Shown: one piece after another, positions 1-5,271 of the stretch
Layout: every line of letters begins with the position of its first letter
How positions within the stretch are numbered: the stretch's first letter is position 1
Assembly: GCA_965371785.1 (NCBI GenBank)
Contig: CBDUZS010000096.1
Location: 1 to 5,271, forward strand
Source of the DNA: CBDUZS01 sp965371785
GTDB taxonomy: Bacteria; Fermentibacterota; Fermentibacteria; Fermentibacterales; JCC-6
DNA length: 5,271 bases
Reading direction: 5' to 3'
Notes under the pieces: model-generated
What the model was told of the DNA's origin: nothing
Databases searched by the model: none
The model's input: the letters and a program-made list of their open reading frames with translations, nothing else
Translations under genes and position numbers: made by a program

Positions 1-563
1 GGAGGCATCTCTCCCCGCTGATAGTAGATAGAGGACAGTGCGGAGTAGCCCATGAAAGCAACGATATTGGGAGCTTCCGGCTCGGCAAGCTCTGATAGTC
101 CCAGCTGAAACTCGACGCTGGAGTAGAGAACGGGTTCTGAATGGCCCGGCGCAGCAGCATTTGTAACGATATCGTAATCGAGGTTGCAGAATACGTTCTC
201 TTCTTCAACCGTACAATGTCCGGAAAAAACGATAAAGGAACCTGAAGGCAGACTTTCAAGAAAATCTGTGTCAGGCCTTTCTCCGGGGGGTACTGTTATG
301 TCGAGAAGGTGTACCTCGACACTGGGGTAATCGCCGAATATACGTTCCATCCAACGTATTACAGATGAAGTCAGTGAAGGCTGTTCCGGGGCAAACTCAT
401 CGAGGCGTGTGATCAGAATCATAACTCCCTGTTCGGAACCTGAGTGCTGCGGGACCGAGAAGGCAGCATGCGAGATCATCAGAATGGCGAACATCGTCAG
501 TATTCTGCGAATTGACAGTATTCTTCCGGGACTCCGGAGTGTAATCGATGACGATGAGCTCAT
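1..563 (-). CDS. Exported protein, partial (5' part); probable N-terminal domain leading into a TPR region
   Basis: The frame is open from an ATG at 563 down to the left edge (187 codons visible, 3' end missing). The start is supported by a GGAGG site 6 nt upstream. Residues 1-20 are Ser/Arg-rich, 21-31 are hydrophobic (ILTMFAILMIS), followed by HAAFS, so a signal peptide cleaved around residues 33-36 is likely. Residues 47-115 read as an alpha/beta fold: a strand GVMILIT, an amphipathic helix with IRWMERIF, a strand VEVHLLDI and a strand SFIVFSG. The last resembles the 'DlvIwG' strand found in domains that precede TPR arrays in some bacterial proteins. Residues 175-186 (ALSSIYYQRGEM) fit the first TPR helix spacing (L7, small 8, Y11, G15, hydrophobic 17), so repeats probably continue beyond the edge. 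The gene is divergent from the FGE-like/barrel gene and may share control with it. I do not recognise the family by name and its function is unknown. Confidence 0.85.
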   Translation of the reverse strand, partial: MSSSSSITLRSPGRILSIRRILTMFAILMISHAAFSVPQHSGSEQGVMILITRLDEFAPEQPSLTSSVIRWMERIFGDYPSVEVHLLDITVPPGERPDTDFLESLPSGSFIVFSGHCTVEEENVFCNLDYDIVTNAAAPGHSEPVLYSSVEFQLGLSELAEPEAPNIVAFMGYSALSSIYYQRGEMP

Positions 564-569
564 TTTTTG

Positions 570-574
570 CCTCC
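570..574 (-). promoter_or_regulatory. Ribosome binding site of the leftward exported-protein gene
   Basis: GGAGG on the minus strand lies 6 nt before the ATG at 563, an optimal spacing. It fixes the start of this edge-truncated gene. Confidence 0.8.
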
Positions 575-598
575 TGCTGTGAGATTACGGTACAAACG

Positions 599-627
599 AA
601 CATAAACCATGCAAGGTTGCCGGTCAG
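599..627 (-). promoter_or_regulatory. Weak candidate sigma70-like promoter for the leftward gene
   Basis: On the minus strand CTGACC (-35, 4 of 6 matches to TTGACA) is separated by 17 nt from TATGTT (-10, 4 of 6 matches to TATAAT). Transcription would start near 592, giving a leader of about 30 nt before the ATG at 563. The matches are weak and could be chance; placement is inference. Confidence 0.3.
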
Positions 628-700
628 TTCCAGGCGGGATCCTTGTTCGTCAGGCAGTTCCAGAGCACTTGAGGGCCGTCAGGCAATCAAGTACAATCAA
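623..700. repeat. Short direct repeats in the divergent intergenic region
   Basis: CAGTTCCAG occurs at 625-633 and 655-663 (30 bp apart). GTCAGGCA occurs at 649-656 and 678-685 (29 bp apart). CAATCAA occurs at 684-690 and 694-700 (10 bp apart). Together they form a loosely repeating pattern of roughly 30 bp, with GTCA at 623, 649 and 678. It spans the space between the two candidate promoters and overlaps the rightward one. It could be an operator for a regulator of both divergent genes, or the remnant of a small local duplication. Confidence 0.4.
669..697 (+). promoter_or_regulatory. Probable sigma70-like promoter of the FGE-like/barrel and TPR genes
   Basis: TTGAGG at 669-674 (4 of 6 matches to TTGACA) and TACAAT at 692-697 (5 of 6 matches to TATAAT) are separated by exactly 17 nt. 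Transcription would start near 704, about 29 nt before the ATG at 733, leaving room for the ribosome binding site at 718-726. No competing rightward promoter of similar quality was seen between 564 and 732. Confidence 0.5.
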
Positions 701-717
701 AGGAATTATTGAGAAGC

Positions 718-726
718 AGGAAGGGG
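718..726 (+). promoter_or_regulatory. Ribosome binding site that decides the start at 733
   Basis: AGGAAGGGG lies 6 nt upstream of the ATG at 733. An in-frame TTG at 709 would extend the protein by 8 residues, but it lies upstream of this site and only about 5 nt after the predicted transcription start, so 733 is preferred. Confidence 0.7.
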
Positions 727-732
727 TTAGTG

Positions 733-2163
733 ATGAGGTTTTCCCTGGTTACGAAATGGTCTTTCTGGTCGGTTTCAAGGGCGCTGGCAGTTCTTCTATT
801 GTCAACATCCGGATTCGCTTCACCGGATCCTCTTCCAGGCATGGAGTTCGTGGAGATCCCGGAGGGGATATACATGTATGGAAGGCTGGTGGACCGCTTT
901 GGAGAAGTGATCGCTGAAGGTGAACCAGTAATCATCAACGGATTCGAGATCATGACCACTGAAGTATTGTGTGCGCAATGGGGACTCGTAATGGTGGATT
1001 TACCTGATGAAGTGCAACTCGATTCAACCTCGCAGAAATTCACATCTGGTATTCCCATTGTTCACGTCAACCTGTACGACTGTCTTGAATTCATCGATTC
1101 GCTAAACGTCATTGATTCTACCTATGTGTACAGGCTCCCTTCTTATTCTGAGTGGCTATATGCATGCAGAGCCACAACGTACACTCCTTACTTCTGGGGC
1201 GAAGATACCCTCGAGACCATCTCCCACTACTGCTGGGTTCAATCCAATTCGGATGGTTTGCTACATGACGTGGGTACAAGGATGCCCAACCAATGGGGGC
1301 TCTATGACATGTGCGGTAATGCCATTGAATGGACCCTGTACGGAGACGGCTACGAGACCGAGGACGTGATAACAGGAGGCAGTATCATCCAGCACCCGCT
1401 AGGTGGGGGGTCGTACCTGAGTAATGCCTTAGCCTGTCGATCGGACAGGTGTATTCTGGGCGATAGCAGCTACCGGTACATGGACACTGGCTTCAGAGTG
1501 GTAAGAACTGCTCAGGAACCTCCTGAAGAGACCTATGTCTTCCGATATAGACCCATTGACGAAGACCTGTTCGCTGTTTTCGGTGAAGCTGCTCTATCCG
1601 TGGGTGGGATATCGCATGATTTCGAGGATGACGATATCGAGCAGTTCGGCTACGATGTCAAAGGAGGCTGTGAGCAGGATGGTGCCTACTTCCGCGTGGG
1701 GTTCGGCAAGTACTTCGGACGCTTCTGCACATTCCTGTATGGAGAAATCGGTCATCAGGGCCCCGGAGCATTACTCGATAATCATGGGCCCTGGATTCTC
1801 CCCGAAGTGCTGCTCAGCATGACAGATATCGGAGGAGGTCTCGAATTACGCTACCTTCCTTTCAGAGCCAGATTCGGTTTCGACAGCTATACCGGGACAG
1901 CTCACGTCGACTACGATACGATAGGCTCTGGTTCTCCCGGCTCCTGGTCCACGAGTATCGAGGATGGCAGGGGCTACCATTTCGGCATCGGTGTAATGGG
2001 AGCAGTGAATGAAACATTCATACTCGGGCTCGAATACGTACAGCACATCATCACCCTCAAGCTGGGTGCCAGCAGTACGGGAGCCGTTCCCGAAGAGCAC
2101 AATGCAACACAGTGGGAAGTCAGGTTCTTCGCAAACGCTCAGATGGTATTCGATTGGCTGTGA
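733..2163 (+). CDS. Exported FGE-sulfatase-like domain protein with C-terminal outer-membrane beta-barrel-like domain
   Basis: The product has 476 residues from ATG 733. Residues 1-29 are a signal peptide (hydrophobic LAVLLLSTSG, likely cleavage after GFA). Residues about 36-258 match the formylglycine-generating-enzyme/sulfatase-modifying-factor family (C-type-lectin fold). Visible motifs are GMEFVEIPEGIYMYG at 36-50, YRLPSYSEW at 133-141, PNQWGLYDMCGNAIEW at 185-200, GGSYLSNALACRS at 225-237 and the closing TGFRVVR at 252-258. True FGE uses two cysteines in the GGSY-x-C-x4-C segment to bind copper. Here the first is Ser230 and only the second, Cys235, remains, so FGE catalysis is unlikely and a binding or structural role is more probable. 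Residues about 268-476 alternate polar and hydrophobic/aromatic residues (GGGLELRYLPFRARFGF, TFILGLEYVQHIITLKL, WEVRFFANAQMVFDWL) with loops between, and end in aromatic strands. This is typical of an outer-membrane beta-barrel of about eight strands. The TPR gene follows after 83 nt, probably in the same transcript. The FGE-like call is firm, the barrel call moderate. Confidence 0.88.
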   Translation: MRFSLVTKWSFWSVSRALAVLLLSTSGFASPDPLPGMEFVEIPEGIYMYGRLVDRFGEVIAEGEPVIINGFEIMTTEVLCAQWGLVMVDLPDEVQLDSTSQKFTSGIPIVHVNLYDCLEFIDSLNVIDSTYVYRLPSYSEWLYACRATTYTPYFWGEDTLETISHYCWVQSNSDGLLHDVGTRMPNQWGLYDMCGNAIEWTLYGDGYETEDVITGGSIIQHPLGGGSYLSNALACRSDRCILGDSSYRYMDTGFRVVRTAQEPPEETYVFRYRPIDEDLFAVFGEAALSVGGISHDFEDDDIEQFGYDVKGGCEQDGAYFRVGFGKYFGRFCTFLYGEIGHQGPGALLDNHGPWILPEVLLSMTDIGGGLELRYLPFRARFGFDSYTGTAHVDYDTIGSGSPGSWSTSIEDGRGYHFGIGVMGAVNETFILGLEYVQHIITLKLGASSTGAVPEEHNATQWEVRFFANAQMVFDWL

Positions 2164-2237
2164 TCTGCAATCACTTGCCCCGCGGATATTACCGGTATTA
2201 ACGTGATGAACAGGTGTCTGTAGTTCTCAACACAAAA

Positions 2238-2243
2238 GAGGAG
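2238..2243 (+). promoter_or_regulatory. Ribosome binding site of the TPR gene
   Basis: GAGGAG ends 3 nt before ATG 2247; its GAGG core is 5 nt from that ATG. A second in-frame ATG at 2256 would have a 12-nt spacing. An in-frame GTG at 2214 lies upstream of this site and would place charged residues ahead of the signal peptide, so 2247 is preferred, with 2256 possible. Confidence 0.6.
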
Positions 2244-2246
2244 ACC

Positions 2247-4679
2247 ATGAGCTGTATGGCAAGGCATTTCTTCTGGATCGCTATGATTACCATGTTCTTC
2301 GGAGCTGCACAGGGCTTCCTCGACCAAGTAGAGGAGCTATGCGATCAGGGATCAGCAGAGATCCAGGATGATCGGTATGCGGATGCTGTAGAGACGTTCA
2401 ACGAAGCACTGGAACTGGATCCGTACTGCGTCGAAGCCTGGCATGGGCGAGGTACGGCTTACCTGGGACTTGAGGAATATGAGCTTGCCAGTGCGGATTT
2501 CGACAAAGCTCTTACACTGGAGCTGGACTGCCCGGAAGCTCTCTTTGGTTTAGCCAGACTTCATTGCCTCATCGGTGACTTCGAGGCCGGGATTGAATAC
2601 GTGTCCCGCACACTGGAGGTTGACCCTGAGTACGCAATTGCCTACGCCCTGCGTGGCAAGGTGTCCGGGAATATGGGATTCCTCGAAGAAGCACAGGCAG
2701 ACATCGAGAGATCACTCGAAATCGACCCGGAGCTAGCCTATGCCCGTGATGCTCTTGGTATTGTAAAGTTCCTTAGAGGTGACTGCGAAGGGGCTTTGCT
2801 AGAATTCGACAGAGCCATCGAGCTGTCTCCTCTGGATGCCTCCATCTACCGTAACAGGGGTCTTGCACATAGCGAGATGCACGACGTTGAGAGTGCTCTG
2901 GATGACTTCGATATGGCCATCGATCTCGATCCCGACTACACCGAAGCTTACGTGAACAGAGGGGTCGAGCTGTGCAACCTGGATGACTTTCCCGCGGGAA
3001 TTGCTGATCTGAACAGGGCAATCGATCTCGATCCCGAGATGGCTGCAACTTACACCGTAAGAGGGCAGATAAACGAGTACCTTGGCAACTTCGAACAAGC
3101 TCTTGCCGATTACGAAAAGGCCATAGAGCTGGATCCATCGATCGCCGATCCATTCTTTTACTCTGGCAGACTTCTAAGGGGAGCAGACCTTCTGGATGCT
3201 GCCTACGCCAATCTCAGCGAGGCGTTGGAGTTGAATCCCAACCTGACCGATGCATATGTGGAAAGAGGTTTTCTTTTTCTTCTCTCCTTGTACACGGAGG
3301 AAGCCTGGGATGACTTTGATAGTGCCATTTCAATAGATCCTGCTGCCGCAAGAGCGTACCTCGGCAGGGGATTCGCATACAACTTCCAGGGTGATCTGGA
3401 AAATGCCCTGGCAGACATCGAAACCTCCCTCGAGCTCGATTCGACAGACCCTGAAGCACACTACGCTCTCGGGAACGTCCTGTTTTACTCCGGGGAGTAC
3501 GAATCGGCGAAGGTCTCACTCGATACTGCAATCGAGATGCGCCCTGAATACCCCAGCGCCTACAACTACAGGGGACGTGTGTATGCTGCACTGGGTGAAC
3601 CGGACCTGGCCGTAGCTGACCAGTCAACCGCGATAGAGATGGATGAGTCATTATCGGTCGCGTACAGAGCCAGGGGCAAAGCCTACTACGTTCTCGGGAA
3701 TGTCGAGAATGCTCTGGCAGACCTGACGAAAGCCATCGACCTCAACCCGAATGACTTCATGGCCTATGCCGAGAGAGGAGCCATCTTCCTTGAAGCCCTG
3801 GGGGAATCCGAACAAGCCGTTGCAGACTGCTCGGAAGCGATTGACCTGGACCCATCCTATTGGGAAGCGTACAAGTACAGATCAAGCGCTTACAACGAGC
3901 TTGGCCGGATGGAAGAGGCGCTGGCCGACCTCGATGTAGCCATGGAGCTGGCCCCGAATGCAGCTGATCTGTATCTGCTCAGGGGATTCGTTTACCTGTC
4001 CAACAGTGAGATGGACCTGGCAATGGCTGATTACCTGACGGCCATAGAGATGGATCCGTCTAACCATGAGGGCTACCAGCAGATGGGCTACGCATATCAC
4101 ATTCTGGGTCTCGATGAGGAGGCACTCGAGCAGTTCTCGAAGGCTCTGGAAGTGAATCCAGCAGCAGTAGACGTCTACGCCGACAGAGGTACCCTTCTCA
4201 TCCGTGGGGGATACATGGAAGAAGGAATAGCGGACTGCTCGGCAGCATTAGACCTGAGTCCTGACGATCCTGAGATGTATTTCATCAGGGGCGTTGCACA
4301 CAATGTGCTGGGCAACCGTGAAGAGGCGATAGCAGACCTGTCATATGCGCTAGCTCTGGATCCACAATCCGGGGAAATGTACTTCGCCAGGGGCACGGTC
4401 TACTCTGCAATGGGAGCCTCAGAAGAGGCAATAGCCGACTACACAATGGCTATCGAGCTTGAGGGAGAACTCGCTGAAGCCCTCTACAACAGGGGTTCGG
4501 AATACTATGCCATGGGTGAATTCGAGAATGCGATAGCCGACTTCACCGAGTGCATCGAAGTCGATTCCGGCTTCATCAATGCGTTCTACAACAGGGGATG
4601 CTCACATGAAGCCCTGGGAAATACCACGGAAGCCGATGCCGACTTCGAGGCTGCGGCGAAGCTGGAAGAGATGGAGTAG
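2247..4679 (+). CDS. Exported tetratricopeptide repeat protein made of 23 tandem TPRs
   Basis: The product has 810 residues. Residues 1-23 are a signal peptide (hydrophobic FFWIAMITMFFGAA, likely cleavage after AQG). Nearly everything after it is TPR: 23 units of 34 residues follow one another with no linker, running to the last codon. A typical unit reads AYxxRGxxYxxLG, then xxExALADxxxAIELDP, the common TPR consensus with Arg-Gly at positions 7-8. One unit, repeat 15, has 35 residues. TPR arrays fold into right-handed superhelices that bind peptides or proteins; at 7-8 repeats per turn this one would make about three turns. No catalytic domain, transmembrane segment or lipobox is visible, so it probably acts as a periplasmic or secreted scaffold. 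It is very acidic, with only about 10 lysines by hand count. It follows the FGE-like/barrel gene with no visible terminator between them, so it is likely co-expressed, and the barrel protein is a candidate partner. The specific ligand and function are unknown. Confidence 0.93.
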   Translation: MSCMARHFFWIAMITMFFGAAQGFLDQVEELCDQGSAEIQDDRYADAVETFNEALELDPYCVEAWHGRGTAYLGLEEYELASADFDKALTLELDCPEALFGLARLHCLIGDFEAGIEYVSRTLEVDPEYAIAYALRGKVSGNMGFLEEAQADIERSLEIDPELAYARDALGIVKFLRGDCEGALLEFDRAIELSPLDASIYRNRGLAHSEMHDVESALDDFDMAIDLDPDYTEAYVNRGVELCNLDDFPAGIADLNRAIDLDPEMAATYTVRGQINEYLGNFEQALADYEKAIELDPSIADPFFYSGRLLRGADLLDAAYANLSEALELNPNLTDAYVERGFLFLLSLYTEEAWDDFDSAISIDPAAARAYLGRGFAYNFQGDLENALADIETSLELDSTDPEAHYALGNVLFYSGEYESAKVSLDTAIEMRPEYPSAYNYRGRVYAALGEPDLAVADQSTAIEMDESLSVAYRARGKAYYVLGNVENALADLTKAIDLNPNDFMAYAERGAIFLEALGESEQAVADCSEAIDLDPSYWEAYKYRSSAYNELGRMEEALADLDVAMELAPNAADLYLLRGFVYLSNSEMDLAMADYLTAIEMDPSNHEGYQQMGYAYHILGLDEEALEQFSKALEVNPAAVDVYADRGTLLIRGGYMEEGIADCSAALDLSPDDPEMYFIRGVAHNVLGNREEAIADLSYALALDPQSGEMYFARGTVYSAMGASEEAIADYTMAIELEGELAEALYNRGSEYYAMGEFENAIADFTECIEVDSGFINAFYNRGCSHEALGNTTEADADFEAAAKLEEME
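2328..4676 (+). repeat. 102-bp periodic array encoding 23 TPR units
   Basis: Unit starts by codon phase are 2328, 2430, 2532, 2634, 2736, 2838, 2940, 3042, 3144, 3246, 3348, 3450, 3552, 3654, 3756, 3861, 3963, 4065, 4167, 4269, 4371, 4473 and 4575. Every unit is 102 bp except the one at 3756, which is 105 bp. At DNA level the units have mostly diverged. An exact 17-bp match one period apart (2919-2935 and 3021-3037) is the longest I noticed. Confidence 0.9.
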
Positions 4680-4701
4680 CGCAAAGCAAAGCCAGTCCGG
4701 C

Positions 4702-5202
4702 CTAGCTGCCGCTCTCTCCGGCAGACGATGAAATATCTACCGCCCAGTTTTCGGCTTTCCTGATATCCCGTTCAGTATCGTGCTTCAGAGGATCCTTGAA
4801 ATCAACCTCCCCGATGAATTCGTTACCCTTCAGGGCTTCTCGCATCTTCTCGAAGAACTTTCCCGGACCGCCGGCGTGGCAGCAGAAGAGGGCGATCTTC
4901 TTGCCAACCAGAGGATTTGAAGAGAAGAACGAGTTCATTGCAGGTGTAAAGGATCCAACCCATACGGGTGTGCCTATGAAGATCAGGTCGTAGTCATCAG
5001 GATTCCTGTCGAGCGGCAGAAGTTCGGGTTTCTGTTTCATCATAGCTGCTTTTCCGGCCCGAAGGTATTTTATGAAACCCTTCGAACTGTTCTTTTCCTT
5101 TGGTTCCAGCTTCAGGAGTTCAGCGTCTGCTGCCTTTGCGATGCTCTCGGCGATCAGTTTCGTGTTGCCTCCGAATGAGTAGTAGATCACCAGCTTTTTC
5201 AT
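4702..5202 (-). CDS. Flavodoxin family protein
   Basis: The product has 166 residues from the ATG at 5202. It begins with the first flavodoxin strand and FMN phosphate-binding loop (LVIYYSFGGNTK, residues 4-15, the S-x-x-G-N-T pattern). It continues with the flavin-ring loop after the third strand (LIFIGTPVWVGSFTP, residues 73-87) and the second flavin-contacting loop (ALFCCHAGGPGKFFEKM, residues 104-120). No other domain or signal peptide is present, so it should be a short-chain cytoplasmic FMN protein carrying low-potential electrons or acting as a small quinone/flavin reductase; the sequence does not tell which. Two adjacent cysteines (107, 108) lie at the end of the fourth strand. The C-terminal tail (SSSAGESGS) is low-complexity. 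It lies 18 nt downstream of another minus-strand gene, probably in one operon, and converges on the TPR gene with 22 nt between the stop codons. Confidence 0.92.
   Translation of the reverse strand: MKKLVIYYSFGGNTKLIAESIAKAADAELLKLEPKEKNSSKGFIKYLRAGKAAMMKQKPELLPLDRNPDDYDLIFIGTPVWVGSFTPAMNSFFSSNPLVGKKIALFCCHAGGPGKFFEKMREALKGNEFIGEVDFKDPLKHDTERDIRKAENWAVDISSSAGESGS
4706..4724. terminator. Possible weak hairpin terminator between convergent genes
   Basis: CTGCCG at 4706-4711 and CGGCAG at 4719-4724 form a perfect 6-bp GC-rich stem with a 7-nt loop. It overlaps the last codons of the flavodoxin gene and lies 27 nt after the TPR stop. No clean T-run follows on either strand; on the minus strand only CTTTGCTTTG comes a little later. 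A factor-independent terminator is therefore uncertain. Confidence 0.25.
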
Positions 5203-5207
5203 GATTT

Positions 5208-5212
5208 CCTCC
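5208..5212 (-). promoter_or_regulatory. Ribosome binding site that decides the flavodoxin start
   Basis: GGAGG on the minus strand lies 5 nt before the ATG at 5202. An in-frame TTG at 5214 would put this site inside the coding region and add four residues before the first strand, so 5202 is the start. Confidence 0.8.
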
Positions 5213-5220
5213 AAAGGGAT

Positions 5221-5271
5221 TCAGATGGCCCCACGCCCCAGCAGGAGCCTCTCGTAACTCACCAGCAGGCC
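5221..5271 (-). CDS. C-terminal end of an unidentified gene (partial)
   Basis: On the minus strand from the right edge, one frame reads GLLVSYERLLLGRGAI and then TGA at 5223-5221. The stop is 18 nt upstream of the flavodoxin ATG, just before its ribosome binding site, as expected for an upstream operon gene. Only 16 residues are visible, too few to name a family. A second frame is also open here but runs into the flavodoxin gene out of phase, so this frame is preferred. Confidence 0.5.
   Translation of the reverse strand, partial: GLLVSYERLLLGRGAI

Noticed and set aside
397..603. Minus-strand open frame of 68 codons overlapping the start of the leftward gene
   Set aside because: It is out of frame with the 563-start gene, which has a strong ribosome binding site, a signal peptide and an open frame to the window edge. 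This frame lacks a good site and resembles nothing.
609..917. Plus-strand open frame of 102 codons across the intergenic region into the FGE-like gene
   Set aside because: It overlaps the signal peptide and FGE-like domain in another frame, begins upstream of the best promoter and shows no domain.
733..1506. Active formylglycine-generating enzyme (sulfatase maturation)
   Set aside because: The first copper-binding cysteine is replaced by Ser230, and no sulfatase gene is visible in the window.
2190..2197. TACCGGTA palindrome in the gap between the two plus-strand genes
   Set aside because: Eight bases is too short to call an operator or terminator, and no T-run follows.
2175..2201. Possible promoter TTGCCC-15 nt-TATTAA in front of the TPR gene
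   Set aside because: The spacing is short and the -35 match poor. Co-transcription from the upstream promoter explains expression without it.
2773..3153. Minus-strand open frames inside the TPR array (also 3214-3651, 3882-4100, 4175-4396)
   Set aside because: They are antisense shadows of a long, regular coding region; their composition (Arg/Ser/Pro-rich) is that expected from the complement of TPR codons.
2328..4676. CRISPR array or microsatellite
   Set aside because: The 102-bp periodicity is coding, diverged at DNA level, and fully explained by 34-residue TPR units.

Overview
The window looks like chromosomal DNA of a Gram-negative (diderm) bacterium. Base composition is moderate, strong GGAGG-type ribosome binding sites are present, and AGA/AGG arginine codons are used often. 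Three consecutive genes encode exported proteins: each has a signal peptide, and one has a C-terminal domain that looks like an outer-membrane beta-barrel. I cannot assign a genus. The style (large exported TPR proteins, FGE-like domains, beta-barrel fusions) fits several poorly studied diderm phyla, but that is an impression, not evidence.

Layout. (1) Bases 1-563, minus strand: 5' part of a gene for an exported protein whose visible part ends just as a tetratricopeptide (TPR) region seems to begin; the gene runs off the left edge. (2) Bases 564-732: divergent intergenic region with a good sigma70-like promoter facing right, a weaker candidate facing left, and short direct repeats around and between them. 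(3) Bases 733-2163, plus: signal peptide, then a formylglycine-generating-enzyme-like (FGE-sulfatase, C-type-lectin fold) domain, then a probable outer-membrane beta-barrel. One of the two copper-binding cysteines of true FGE is replaced by serine, so it is probably not an active FGE. (4) Bases 2247-4679, plus: an exported, very acidic protein that is almost entirely 23 back-to-back TPR repeats. (5) Bases 4702-5202, minus: a small flavodoxin, convergent with the TPR gene. (6) Bases 5221-5271, minus: the last 16 codons of another gene, 18 nt upstream of the flavodoxin start.

How the genes may work together. The plus-strand pair (733-2163 and 2247-4679) is co-directional, with 83 nt between the genes and no visible terminator, so it is probably one transcription unit. 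It would supply an outer-membrane-anchored FGE-like domain and a periplasmic or surface TPR scaffold. The divergent gene at 1-563 is also exported and probably TPR-containing, so the three may form one envelope-associated module. That is inference from context. The flavodoxin is a separate cytoplasmic redox gene in a minus-strand operon and need not be related. No RNA genes, mobile elements or CRISPR arrays were seen.
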